This document shows, piece by piece, positions 25,499 to 34,247 of a DNA stretch of 64,000 nt (position 1 is its first letter; every line of letters begins with the position of its first letter). The position numbers were made by a program, and so were the translations under genes. A model generated the notes under the pieces. It saw nothing but the letters and a program-made list of their open reading frames with translations, searched no databases and was not told the DNA's origin. This DNA comes from Desulfobacca sp. 4484_104 (GTDB lineage Bacteria > Desulfobacterota > Desulfobaccia > Desulfobaccales > Desulfobaccaceae). The stretch spans positions 27,366 to 91,365 of the forward strand of contig MUKC01000001.1 of assembly GCA_002049795.1 (NCBI GenBank), read 5' to 3'.

Positions 25499-28159
25499 TT
25501 AAAAATTGCCTGACCAGGGCCGCATTTCGCCCCAATTTTTCCCGACTCGGATATCGACAATCAACGGCACCTTAAGTTGGGTGACATTCTCCATGGTTGG
25601 CTTTAACCAGCGCACCGAAGTCGGCATTTCTACCTCGGGAACTTCTAACAATAATTCATCGTGCAGTTGCAGCAGCAGGCGGCCAGTCAATTTTTCCCGG
25701 TTCCAGACGTTTTCCACGGCCAGCATGGCGCTTTTAATCAGATCCGCGGCGCTGCCTTGGATGGGAGTATTGATGGCGCTGCGTTCCGCTTCCTGCCGGA
25801 CGCGGCGGTTGCTGCTGTTGATCTGTGGAATTTGCCGCCGCCGCCCCCACAGGGTAGCCACCCAGCCTTGCTGACGCGCCGTCGCCAGGATTTGCTGAAT
25901 ATAACTTTGGACCCCGGTATGACGCTCAAAATAGCGGTTGATGAAATCCTGGGCCACCGGTTGGCTGACCCCTAACTGTTTGGCCAGGCCAAAGGCGCTC
26001 ATCCCATAGATGATGCCAAAGTTAATTACTTTGGCCAAGCGACGCATATCCGGGCTGACCAGCTCGGGATGCAGATCAAAAACCTCGGCCGCGGTCTGGC
26101 GGTGAATATCGATGCCTTCCCGAAAGGCTTTCAGGAAGGCCGGATCTTCCGAAAAATGTGCCAAAATGCGAAGCTCAATTTGGGAATAATCTCCACTGAT
26201 AAATACCTGTCCGGGCCCCGCCACAAAGGCCTGGCGGATCTGGGCGCCCGTCTCACCCCGCACCGGGATGTTCTGGAGATTGGGATCGCGGCTGGACAAG
26301 CGTCCGGTGGCGGCCACCGACTGCACAAAGGTAGTATGGATGCGACCGGTGGCCGGATTGATGAGTCGGAGCAAAGAATCCACATAGGTGGATTTTAATT
26401 TGGTCAGCGTCCGATACTGTAAAACCTGGGCGGCAATGGGATGCAGCTCGGCCAGGATCTGCAGCACCTCGATGTCGGTAGAATAGGAGCCCTTGCCGCG
26501 GGTTTTTTTCTGCCGCGGCAACTGCAATTTATCAAACAGAATACGGGCCAGTTGTTGGGGCGATTGAATTAAGAAAGTTTCTCCGGCCAGGGCATAAATT
26601 TCTTGTTCCAGGCGCTTGAGATCGTTTTCCAGGTCCTGGCTGAACTTTTGCAGAAAATTCCGGTCAATGCCGATCCCCTGGGCCTCCATCCGGGCCAGTA
26701 CCGGTAACAGCGGTAACTCCAAATTTTCATAAAGTGATTGCAAGTTTTCCTGGGTGAGTTCGGCCTCTAACCGGGGCCACAGGTCCAGCGCGGTTTCGGC
26801 GCGCTGGGCCGCATAAATCAGCGCCGCTTCCTCCGACAAGTTCAGAGCCGCCACCGGGTGTCCGGCCAACTCCCGCGGCGCGGGTAGATTTCTGCTCAAA
26901 TAGTGGAGGGCAACATTTTCCAGGTTTTGTTCGTAACGGGCCGGATTGAGAAGATAAGAGGCCAACAAAATATCGCCCGCTAATCCGGCCAGGTGCCAGC
27001 CATAGCGTTCCCCTACCAGCAGAGCGGCCTTCAGGTCCGGCCCGATCTTGCCAATCTGCGGATCGCTCCACAGCGGCCCCAATAATTCCCCCACCCAGGC
27101 CGGGGGATGACCCCGCCAGGGTAGATAAATCCCGCCCCCTGCCTGCCAGGACAGGGCTAAGCCGCCAATCTGGGCGAGCATCGGGTGCTGGTCGCTGGTG
27201 AGGCAAAAAAGCGCGACCTGGCCGGCGTTCTTGATCTGTTCTACTGCCGACCTCAGGGCCTCCGGGTCACGCACCAGGGAAAAATTTCCCGACCGGGCCT
27301 CTGCGCCCAATTCCTTGGCAAATTTGCTAAATTCGAGCTCGTTAAACAAGCGGCGTAAGGCCGAGCGATCCCACGGACCGGGCTTTAACTCTTCTAGAGG
27401 TATAGGCAACGGCACCTGCGCGTCCAAAACCGATAATTCCCGACTGAGCCGGGCCTGATCCTGATATTGAATCAGGTTGGCCTTAAGTTTCTTTTTATTG
27501 ATCTCCTCCAGATGCTGGAACAGGTTATCAAGATCGTGGAATTGGGAGATTAACTGCCGCGCGGTTTTTTCTCCTACCCCTGGGACCCCTGGAATATTAT
27601 CACTGGCATCCCCGGCCAGACCCCTGATTTCCACTAGCTGTTCCGGTTGGACCCCGTATTTCTCCCTGATCGCCTCCAGGTCATAGCGCTTATCCTTCAT
27701 CGGGTCCCAGACCGTAACGCCGTCCTCGATCAACGGCCATAAATCCTTATCCCCTGAGACAATTTCCACCTTAAGACCCGCGGCCCGAGCCTTTTTGGTT
27801 AAAGTGCAGATGATATCATCGGCTTCAAAGCCTTCCTGTTCCAGGGCGGGCAGATTTAAGGCCGAGACCAACTGATGGATATAGGGCAACTGCATCACCA
27901 AATCGTCGGGCATGGGCGGGCGTTGGGCCTTATAGTCCGGATAGCGCTGGTGCCGAAAAGTCGGACCCTTGGCATCAAAGGCCAGGGCAAAGTAGACCGG
28001 CTGGCGCTCTCGCAAGACCTTGAGCAACATACTGGTCACCCCAAATACCGCGTTGGTCGGCAGACCCTGAGAGTTCCGCAGTCCCGGCAGGGCGTGATAG
28101 GCCCGATAAATATATGAACTGATATCAACAAGATAAAGAGTGTCAGAGTTCTTGCTCAT
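25499..28159 (-). CDS. polA: DNA polymerase I
   Basis: 886 residues from the ATG at 28159 (AGAGGTTACC before it); a longer frame to 28231 is not homologous. The N-terminal 5'-3' exonuclease is intact (GDASDNIPGVPGVGEKTA). The polymerase motifs are intact: A DYSQIELRILAHFSEDP, B RRLAKVINFGIIYGMSAFGL, C LQLHDELLLEVP. The middle 3'-5' exonuclease region has the fold but not the catalytic Asp-Glu pair: VALFCLTSDQHPML stands where the active DTETD-type motif should be. So proofreading is probably lost, as in Taq and some Gram-positive enzymes. Confidence 0.95.
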   Translation of the reverse strand: MSKNSDTLYLVDISSYIYRAYHALPGLRNSQGLPTNAVFGVTSMLLKVLRERQPVYFALAFDAKGPTFRHQRYPDYKAQRPPMPDDLVMQLPYIHQLVSALNLPALEQEGFEADDIICTLTKKARAAGLKVEIVSGDKDLWPLIEDGVTVWDPMKDKRYDLEAIREKYGVQPEQLVEIRGLAGDASDNIPGVPGVGEKTARQLISQFHDLDNLFQHLEEINKKKLKANLIQYQDQARLSRELSVLDAQVPLPIPLEELKPGPWDRSALRRLFNELEFSKFAKELGAEARSGNFSLVRDPEALRSAVEQIKNAGQVALFCLTSDQHPMLAQIGGLALSWQAGGGIYLPWRGHPPAWVGELLGPLWSDPQIGKIGPDLKAALLVGERYGWHLAGLAGDILLASYLLNPARYEQNLENVALHYLSRNLPAPRELAGHPVAALNLSEEAALIYAAQRAETALDLWPRLEAELTQENLQSLYENLELPLLPVLARMEAQGIGIDRNFLQKFSQDLENDLKRLEQEIYALAGETFLIQSPQQLARILFDKLQLPRQKKTRGKGSYSTDIEVLQILAELHPIAAQVLQYRTLTKLKSTYVDSLLRLINPATGRIHTTFVQSVAATGRLSSRDPNLQNIPVRGETGAQIRQAFVAGPGQVFISGDYSQIELRILAHFSEDPAFLKAFREGIDIHRQTAAEVFDLHPELVSPDMRRLAKVINFGIIYGMSAFGLAKQLGVSQPVAQDFINRYFERHTGVQSYIQQILATARQQGWVATLWGRRRQIPQINSSNRRVRQEAERSAINTPIQGSAADLIKSAMLAVENVWNREKLTGRLLLQLHDELLLEVPEVEMPTSVRWLKPTMENVTQLKVPLIVDIRVGKNWGEMRPWSGNF

Positions 28160-28314
28160 GGTAACCTCTAATCTGCCTATATACCGCTTGGGCCGCATTG
28201 TCAATTTTTTAATCAACTTGACGATCAACAATTCCTGAGCTAATTTAAGTATAATTTAGATATATTGGTTGGCTAACCCCTCAGAAACTGAGTTGTTCGG
28301 AAGGCAGGGAAAAG

Positions 28315-28803
28315 ATGCGGACTAAAGCCAAGGTTAATTTTGTCATTGATGCTCTGATGTTTTTAATTATGTGTGCCATTGCCGGGATCGGCTTGCTGAT
28401 GAAATATGTCCTGATTCCGGGCAAGAACCGGTGGGTGGAATACGGGCGCAATGTCGATCTGTTCTGGCTGGGCCTGGACCGCCATGAATGGGGTTCTATC
28501 CATCTCTACCTGGCCCTGATTTTACTCACTTTATTGGTCATCCATATCATTTTGCACTGGCAGATGATTCTGAGTTTATTTGGAAGTCTTATCCCGAATA
28601 CGGGGGCCAGGTCATTGATTGCCCTGATATTTATAGTGATTTCCATAAGTTTAATAGGTTTTTCGCTGCTGCTGAGTCCGGAAGTACAAGAAATTCAGCG
28701 CGGCCGCGGTCGCCGGTTCGGCCAGGCCGCCGTTATGCTTGAACAGCACCAGCCTGTCCATCTGGCCAGCAATCAATTCGAGGTAACTAAGGCCCAAAGC
28801 TAA
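28315..28803 (+). CDS. DUF4405 membrane protein
   Basis: A 162-residue protein with about three membrane helices (FVIDALMFLIMCAIAGIGLLMKYVL, SIHLYLALILLTLLVIHIILHW, SLIALIFIVISISLIGFSLLL). The His residues within HLYLALILLTLLVIHIILHW resemble haem ligands of small cytochrome-b-like DUF4405 proteins. The tail (LSPEVQEIQRGRGRRFGQAA) is soluble. A TATAAT (28250-28255) lies about 60 bases upstream without a good -35. Followed one base later by the radical SAM gene. Confidence 0.65.
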   Translation: MRTKAKVNFVIDALMFLIMCAIAGIGLLMKYVLIPGKNRWVEYGRNVDLFWLGLDRHEWGSIHLYLALILLTLLVIHIILHWQMILSLFGSLIPNTGARSLIALIFIVISISLIGFSLLLSPEVQEIQRGRGRRFGQAAVMLEQHQPVHLASNQFEVTKAQS

Positions 28804-28804
28804 G

Positions 28805-30151
28805 GTGAACCACCCACCCACCATTCTGCTGATCAACCCTTGGATCTACGATTTTGCCGCTCACGACTTTTTTGCCCGGCCGCTGGGATTATTATACCTG
28901 GCGGCTAGGCTGTTGGCGCAAGGCTATGCGTTAAGATTTATTGATTGTTTGGAACGACCCGTAGACCGGAATATCGCCAAAAACCTGCCGTCTGGTGAGC
29001 ATTCAGTCACCGGGCGTTACCATAAAGAACCATTGCCGACGCCCCGTCCTCTGCGGGGCCTCCCTCGCCGCTATGGCCGTTATGGGATCAGCGAGGCAGC
29101 ATTTCGAGACAAGCTCCGTGGCACTCCTTGGCCCGCGGCGGTGCTGGTGACTTCTTTGATGACTTACTGGTATCCTGGCGTACAGGCGGTCATCAGGCGG
29201 CTCCGGGAGCATTTCCCCGGCGTGCCGGTGGTGCTGGGGGGCATCTACGCCACTTTATGCCCGGAACATGCCCGGCGTTACAGCGGCGCTGACCTGGTGC
29301 AAACCGGCCCTGGAGAACCGCAGATTCTGCCCCTGCTCGCGGAACTGACTGGCTGGGATCGCCCTGTGCCGCCGGTCCTGGAGGATCTGGATGCCCTACC
29401 CTACCCGGCTCTGCACCTGCTTGCCGAACGCGGTCTGATCCCCTTACTCACCTCCCGTGGCTGTCCCCTAAACTGTGCCTATTGCGCCTCCAAACTGCTG
29501 CAACCCAAATTTCAGCAACGCCGCCCGGCCGCGGTGGTCGAGGAGCTGACCTATTGGCAGGCCCGTTTGGGATCAAAGGAAGTCGCCTTTTATGACGATG
29601 CCTTGTTAATCAATGCCGAATCGCACTTATTGGCCATCCTCGAAGGGGTATTGAGCCGGGGATTAGATTTAAGGTTTCATACCCCGAACGGCCTGCACCT
29701 GAAGCTGATCAGCCCATTGGTGGCCAAGTGGCTGAAAAAGGCCAATTTTAGCACCCTGCGCCTGGGTTTGGAAACTACTGCCCTGGGGCCCAAACGCCTG
29801 GATAGCAAGGTCCAGGCCGGTGATTTGGAACAGGCCCTGGCCGCGCTGCAGGAAGCGGGTTTTGGGGCCGACGAAATCGGGGTGTATCTGCTTATCGGTC
29901 TGCCCCACCAGGAGGATACGGCGATCGTCGATGCCATCCGGCAGGTGCGGAGCTTGGGTGCTACCCCGGTCCTGGCCCAATATTCGCCGATTCCGCATAC
30001 TGCTTTGTGGTCGGAGGCCCTAAGAGTTTCGCGCTATGATCTGGAGTCGGAGCCGCTGTTTCATAACAATTCGATCTTCCCGTGCTGGCCGGAATTTTCC
30101 TGGCCGCGCTACAGCCGCCTTAAAACCTTGGCCGCGGGAGGACGGGTATGA
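28805..30151 (+). CDS. B12-binding-type radical SAM protein
   Basis: A 448-residue protein. The N-terminal Rossmann-like region (ILLINPWIYDFAAHDFFARPLGLLYLAARLL...VPVVLGGIYATLCPEHA) has the layout of B12-binding domains but no clear DxHxxG motif. The radical SAM core carries CPLNCAYC (Cys about 220, 224, 227) and PHQEDTAIVDAIRQVR, GVYLLIGLP. Starts at GTG 28805, one base after the DUF4405 gene stop. A palindromic repeat immediately follows the stop and the QatB-like gene starts 98 bases later. Substrate unknown. Confidence 0.8.
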   Translation: MNHPPTILLINPWIYDFAAHDFFARPLGLLYLAARLLAQGYALRFIDCLERPVDRNIAKNLPSGEHSVTGRYHKEPLPTPRPLRGLPRRYGRYGISEAAFRDKLRGTPWPAAVLVTSLMTYWYPGVQAVIRRLREHFPGVPVVLGGIYATLCPEHARRYSGADLVQTGPGEPQILPLLAELTGWDRPVPPVLEDLDALPYPALHLLAERGLIPLLTSRGCPLNCAYCASKLLQPKFQQRRPAAVVEELTYWQARLGSKEVAFYDDALLINAESHLLAILEGVLSRGLDLRFHTPNGLHLKLISPLVAKWLKKANFSTLRLGLETTALGPKRLDSKVQAGDLEQALAALQEAGFGADEIGVYLLIGLPHQEDTAIVDAIRQVRSLGATPVLAQYSPIPHTALWSEALRVSRYDLESEPLFHNNSIFPCWPEFSWPRYSRLKTLAAGGRV

Positions 30152-30153
30152 AG

Positions 30154-30222
30154 ATCTCTCGCCAAGACGCAAAGACGCTAACTTACCATATCAACATTTC
30201 AACTTGCGTCTTGGCGTGAGAT
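30154..30222. repeat. Palindromic repeat, GCCAAGACGC family (copy 2)
   Basis: Arms ATCTC (30154-30158) plus CGCCAAGACGCAA (30160-30172) pair with TTGCGTCTTGGCG (30204-30216) plus GAGAT (30218-30222). There is a single T-T mismatch and a loop of 31 bases containing another AGACGC. It sits 3 bases after the stop of the radical SAM gene and 28 bases before the QatB-like start, so it may end one transcript or be a dispersed palindromic unit. Same core as copy 1 at 7197-7238. Confidence 0.7.
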
Positions 30223-30249
30223 AAATCTTTAAATCATGGGAGAAATGCG

Positions 30250-30993
30250 ATGGGCACATCCGCGGGCCGTAAGGCCCCTACCGGAAAGTTCTGGCGCCAG
30301 GCCAAGTCCACTATGGCCCGGTTCAGCTCCCCCCACAACACCGGTCAGGTGGCGGTCACCGAGGTCGCGGCCCGTTATGTCCTGGCCTTAACCGATTGCC
30401 GTCCAGAAGCCCCGGCGGCCATTGGACATTTCTATCATATTCAGCAAGTCGCTCAAAACCTGGCCGCCTTTTATCAACAGCTTGCCCGGCAGGGCCTGGA
30501 TCAGACCCTCCAAGACCTGGGTCTGGAAAACCCGGTCGGCCGCTCACCGCACACCTGGGTCCCGGCCCTGATCGATAGATTGGCTGGCCCTGGGGCCTTA
30601 TTGGAAGCCGCCATCGCCCGATCGGCGCTGATTGACGTCCTGGCGGGCGAACTAGCGCCAAATATCGAAGATCATCATATTCGGACGGACTGCGGCGCGG
30701 GTGACGGTGCCCCAGCTGCCATTGCTGACCAGCTCAAAAATTTCTTGGCAACCGCGGTGTTCCAGAAACTGGCCACTGATTTGGGAGAGACGTTGGAGGC
30801 CCAGGCCGAGGATACCCGGACTGGGATGCAGCGCCTGCAAGAACTCCGGGATTTTATTAAAGGGCAAATATTTCTCAACCCCACCGGCACCGAGCCTTTT
30901 GACCTGGCCTGGACCGCACCGCAGAGACAGGCCTGGATTAACGGCCAACTTCTGCAACTGTTGCGTGGCCTGGCGGCGACCCATGGCGGCTAG
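30250..30993 (+). CDS. qatB: QatB-like protein (partner of a QueC-like enzyme)
   Basis: 247 residues starting MGTSAGRKAPTGKFWRQAK. The MGTS start, the helical region STMARFSS...VAVTEVAARYVLALTDC and LIDRLAGPGALLEAAIARSALIDVL fit the QatB component of Qat anti-phage systems as I remember it. The penultimate residue is Gly2, which could be an N-terminal conjugation site (inference). It overlaps the QueC-like gene by 11 bases. The helical C-terminus ends with the run ETLEAQAEDTRTGMQRLQELRDFI. No QatA (KAP-type ATPase) or QatD (TatD) gene is beside it. It could instead belong to a related but different two-gene system. Confidence 0.6.
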   Translation: MGTSAGRKAPTGKFWRQAKSTMARFSSPHNTGQVAVTEVAARYVLALTDCRPEAPAAIGHFYHIQQVAQNLAAFYQQLARQGLDQTLQDLGLENPVGRSPHTWVPALIDRLAGPGALLEAAIARSALIDVLAGELAPNIEDHHIRTDCGAGDGAPAAIADQLKNFLATAVFQKLATDLGETLEAQAEDTRTGMQRLQELRDFIKGQIFLNPTGTEPFDLAWTAPQRQAWINGQLLQLLRGLAATHGG

Positions 30994-32290
30994 AATCTTC
31001 GTCCGGGGGCATCCCCAGGAAACCCCTCACACTCCAGAAAAATATGCGGCTGATATCAGCCTGTGGCCCCCAACTTCCGGCTTCACGGTGCACCATAACC
31101 TGCAGCAGCTGTGGGCCAATCCCCGGCTTCCCAGCTCGGAATATCAATCTTTGCTGCTCTTGGCGATCGGCGTCTGGGCTACAGACAAGCTGGTGTTCAG
31201 GTCCACTGCCGCGGACGCCTGGACCCGGGAGCTGGTTTTGGAAGTCCCGGCAAGTCCGGCCTGGATGGCACTGGTGGCCGGCCTGACGCCGATCTTGGAG
31301 TTCCTCACCGGAGACCGCTGGCAATTGGTGCCCCGACCACTACAATATGATTTAAGTTTTCAAGCGGAATGGCGATTAGACTGGCAACCGGATCTGGTCT
31401 GCCTGTTTTCCGGCGGGATTGATTCCCTGGTCGGGGCTATCGATTTCCTGGAGGCCGGGTATCGGCTAATATTGGTCAGTCATTATGATTATGGACAACT
31501 GGCCGGATATCAAAAACATTTGGCCGCGGCCCTGACCCAGCATTATGGGGCGGAACGCGTCCACCACCTGGGCCTACGGGTACAACTGGAGGCCCCGGAA
31601 TTGAGCCTGAGGAGCCGCTCCCTGCTGTTCATCGCCCTGGGGTTGACGGTGGCCGGGGCTTTTAAGCCAAGGCTGCCGCTGCTGGTCCCGGAGAACGGTT
31701 TTATCAGTCTCAACCCGCCGCTGACCCTGAACCGCCTGGGCAGTTACAGTACTCGCACCACCCATCCTTATGTCTTGCAGAATTTGCAAGACTTCTGTCG
31801 TCAGGTAAAGATTTTCCATCCCCTGGTCAACCCTTACCAGGGGCAGACCAAAGGCGAAATGTTGGCTTCCAGTCGAGGCCAGGAACTGTTGCGCGCCTTG
31901 CTGCCTCAGACCTTGTCCTGCTCTCACCCGGTAGTCGCCCGCTGGCACCGCCAAACTCAGGGCAATTGCGGCTATTGTTTTCCCTGTCTGTTGCGCCGGG
32001 CCGCGCTGCATCGGATCGGTGCGGATCAGGGCCAGGATTATCTTTATGATGTCCTCACCGATGACCGGTTGTTAACCAATCGGGCCCGGGGAGCCGACCT
32101 GCGCAGTCTGCTTTTCGCCCTTAAAACGTGGGAAGACATCGGCCCGACCCCGTCCTTACTGTGGCGCACCGGCCCGCTGCCGGGAGAATTTGACTTAAAA
32201 TTGCGGGTGTTGGCAGCCGGGATGGCCGAGATTAAATCCTGGCTGCAGTCTCAAGCCCGGCCGGGCTTGCGGAGATATCTGGGTTGGTAG
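30983..32290 (+). CDS. qatC: QueC-like PP-loop enzyme (QatC-like)
   Basis: 435 residues from ATG 30983. A 135-residue N-terminal region of unknown fold leads to a PP-loop ATPase domain: FSGGIDSLVGAIDFL (SGGxDS at 143-148), as in 7-cyano-7-deazaguanine synthase QueC. A zinc site follows at Cys 313, 329, 332 and 335 (CSHP...NCGYCFPC), like that of QueC. The extra N-terminal region and the long middle fit QatC rather than housekeeping QueC. It is translationally coupled to the QatB-like gene. A longer frame from 30701 overlaps qatB and is not coding. It might make or transfer a deazaguanine group. Confidence 0.7.
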   Translation: MAARIFVRGHPQETPHTPEKYAADISLWPPTSGFTVHHNLQQLWANPRLPSSEYQSLLLLAIGVWATDKLVFRSTAADAWTRELVLEVPASPAWMALVAGLTPILEFLTGDRWQLVPRPLQYDLSFQAEWRLDWQPDLVCLFSGGIDSLVGAIDFLEAGYRLILVSHYDYGQLAGYQKHLAAALTQHYGAERVHHLGLRVQLEAPELSLRSRSLLFIALGLTVAGAFKPRLPLLVPENGFISLNPPLTLNRLGSYSTRTTHPYVLQNLQDFCRQVKIFHPLVNPYQGQTKGEMLASSRGQELLRALLPQTLSCSHPVVARWHRQTQGNCGYCFPCLLRRAALHRIGADQGQDYLYDVLTDDRLLTNRARGADLRSLLFALKTWEDIGPTPSLLWRTGPLPGEFDLKLRVLAAGMAEIKSWLQSQARPGLRRYLGW

Positions 32291-32394
32291 AAGACTTCAG
32301 ATAAAAAATTAGGTTATCCTCCTAACATTCGAAAATATTTACTGATCCAGCAATTTAAAAATATTTTGACTCCAGACCAAAATTTAATATCATG

Positions 32395-32892
32395 TCATGC
32401 TTCTAGCGCAATAGCTAAAGCGGTGGTGAGCTTGACCACCTCATTGCCGGTCTGGCGCAGTCGCTGGGATAACATTTGTGACAAGCGCCAAAGAATCTTA
32501 ATTCCCATCTTGGGATTCTGGTGGACCAGCTCATAGAAGCAATCCTTGCCAAGTTCTAACAATCGGCAGTCAGTCAGGGCGGTAACCGTGGCCGAGCGCA
32601 CGTCATTGTCAATCAGGGCCATTTCGCCAAAGATTACGCCGTCGTCGGCCTTGAGCCGGATCATTACCTTGTCCCGGGGCACACCATCGTCGAATTGCAG
32701 GACCAGGCGTTTGGTGATTTCCACTTCTCCTTCACACATGATATACATCACCTCTCCCGGCTCCCCTTCGGTCATAACGATGTTTTGCGCCGGGACCGAG
32801 TGCGGGCGGGTGGCGGCCAATACCTGCTCTAGCTCGTTGTCCGACAAATCTTGCAAGATAAAAATCTTCTTTAATAGCCTCAGATCTATCAT
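32395..32892 (-). CDS. Cyclic-nucleotide-binding domain protein
   Basis: 165 residues from ATG 32892: MIDLRLLKKIFILQDLSDNELEQVLAATRPHSV, a typical Crp-type cNMP-binding fold. GEPGEVMYIMCEGEVEIT, FGEMALIDNDVRSATVTALTDCRLLEL are the phosphate-binding cassette and its surroundings. The usual R-[ST]-A motif is present (RSATV). No DNA-binding domain follows, so it is a sensory module, not a regulator. It begins 4 bases after the stop of the potassium channel gene on the same strand and probably acts with it (inference). Confidence 0.78.
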   Translation of the reverse strand: MIDLRLLKKIFILQDLSDNELEQVLAATRPHSVPAQNIVMTEGEPGEVMYIMCEGEVEITKRLVLQFDDGVPRDKVMIRLKADDGVIFGEMALIDNDVRSATVTALTDCRLLELGKDCFYELVHQNPKMGIKILWRLSQMLSQRLRQTGNEVVKLTTALAIALEA

Positions 32893-32896
32893 CGTT

Positions 32897-34183
32897 TTAG
32901 AGTTGTTCAAAGCTCCCGGTGCCTTTGGACAACCACGGTTGTTCGTTGGCAATCACCACCGCCACTTCATTAGGGGCAATTAAGTGGTCGGCTGCTGGAT
33001 TAATGACACACTCGGTGCGGCGGCGGCCAAAGAGATGGGTCATGCCAGCCTCGGCGAACTTCCGGCGGATGAACTCATCAATAGCCGAGGCTTCCCCTGA
33101 CAACAGATCTTCCAGCCGTAGCATCTGACCTTCATTAAAGAGGCCAATCAGCAAGGCCTGGTAACGACTTCGCAAATAGTCGCTAAACTCCTGGACCGAC
33201 AAGCCATGAAACCGGGCCGGGATTTCGACTACCCAGAAATTGGGTTTGTCGGCGGACAGCAAACTCTCCAGCACTTTAAACAGCCCCGCAGAAGTCGTGG
33301 CGCTGGCGATCAAGGCGCTGTCATATTCCCCCCGGGTGATGATATTCTCCACATGAGCCCGTTCCAGGTGCAGGCGATTTTCGGGATACAGCAACTCGGC
33401 CGAGATGTTGATTTTGGGATTGACCGCCTTAACCGCCAGGGCCGCCAGCAGCGTATGTTGATCGATCTGCTCTCGGGGCCGTTCCTGCATCCGGTCCGCC
33501 AAAATCAGGACTTTGTGGGCCCGCCTGAGATTAGCCTTGACTAACAGATCCTCCCGGGCAAAATCGCCCCGTAAAAAAAATAGATCATGATCGCGAAATT
33601 TAATCTTGATGTCCTCAAATTCCTCCGGTGACATTTCACTGATCAACACTACCGGGTTCCGCTGTTCCAGACGATTGAGCAGGTCCCTGAGGATACGTTC
33701 GCCGCCCCGATGCCAGCCCATGATAATGATATGGTTGTTAACCCTGATATCTTCCAATCCTCGTTCCCTCCGGAACTTACGTTCAATAAATACTGAGGCC
33801 ACAGTGGCAGTCAGCAGAGAGAGAATAACCAGACCCGACAGCATCAGGCCAACTCCAATGAGGCGTCCGATTACCGATTTGGGGACCAGATCCCCATAAC
33901 CAACCGTAGTCAGGGTCACCACAGCCCACCAGAGGCCATTCCCCAGATCGACCCAGAAGCTGGGGGCCTCAAATTCCTGGAAAGCAAACCCTAAAGCTCC
34001 CAGGAACACCAAGCTGGCTATGGTCCCGATCAGCCAGAAGACCCTTTCCTTCCGCAAGGTGGCAAAAAGGGCACTTAAATTGTTGACCAGATTCAGCCCA
34101 GCCTTTTTTAAAAAATCCTGGTTTGCTCGCAGACTTAGCAATAGATGAACTTTTTTATGGACTAACAGGGTAAATTTTCTCAT
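32897..34183 (-). CDS. Potassium channel with RCK/TrkA domains
   Basis: 428 residues. Two transmembrane helices flank a pore loop with the canonical filter TTVGYGDLVP (TVGYGD at about 93-98). A TrkA-N Rossmann domain follows (NHIIIMGWHRGGERILRDLL..., Asp/Glu pockets at VLISEMSPEEFE), then a second RCK-like region and a TrkA-C-like end. This is the MthK type: a potassium channel gated by a cytoplasmic ligand (calcium, nucleotide or c-di-AMP in known families). A diadenylate cyclase gene is encoded 1.6 kb away, which is suggestive but not proof. Confidence 0.85.
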   Translation of the reverse strand: MRKFTLLVHKKVHLLLSLRANQDFLKKAGLNLVNNLSALFATLRKERVFWLIGTIASLVFLGALGFAFQEFEAPSFWVDLGNGLWWAVVTLTTVGYGDLVPKSVIGRLIGVGLMLSGLVILSLLTATVASVFIERKFRRERGLEDIRVNNHIIIMGWHRGGERILRDLLNRLEQRNPVVLISEMSPEEFEDIKIKFRDHDLFFLRGDFAREDLLVKANLRRAHKVLILADRMQERPREQIDQHTLLAALAVKAVNPKINISAELLYPENRLHLERAHVENIITRGEYDSALIASATTSAGLFKVLESLLSADKPNFWVVEIPARFHGLSVQEFSDYLRSRYQALLIGLFNEGQMLRLEDLLSGEASAIDEFIRRKFAEAGMTHLFGRRRTECVINPAADHLIAPNEVAVVIANEQPWLSKGTGSFEQL

Positions 34184-34247
34184 ATCGGATTAGCTGGACA
34201 CCGTGATGCCCCTTCGGTAACTCAAGGAAATAGTCTGGCCACGATCC

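Noticed and set aside
30701..30982. Longer N-terminus of the QueC-like protein starting at 30701
   Set aside because: It would overlap most of the QatB-like gene, and its residues (TVPQLPLLTSSKISWQPRC) look like an out-of-frame read of that gene; the ATG at 30983 fits better.
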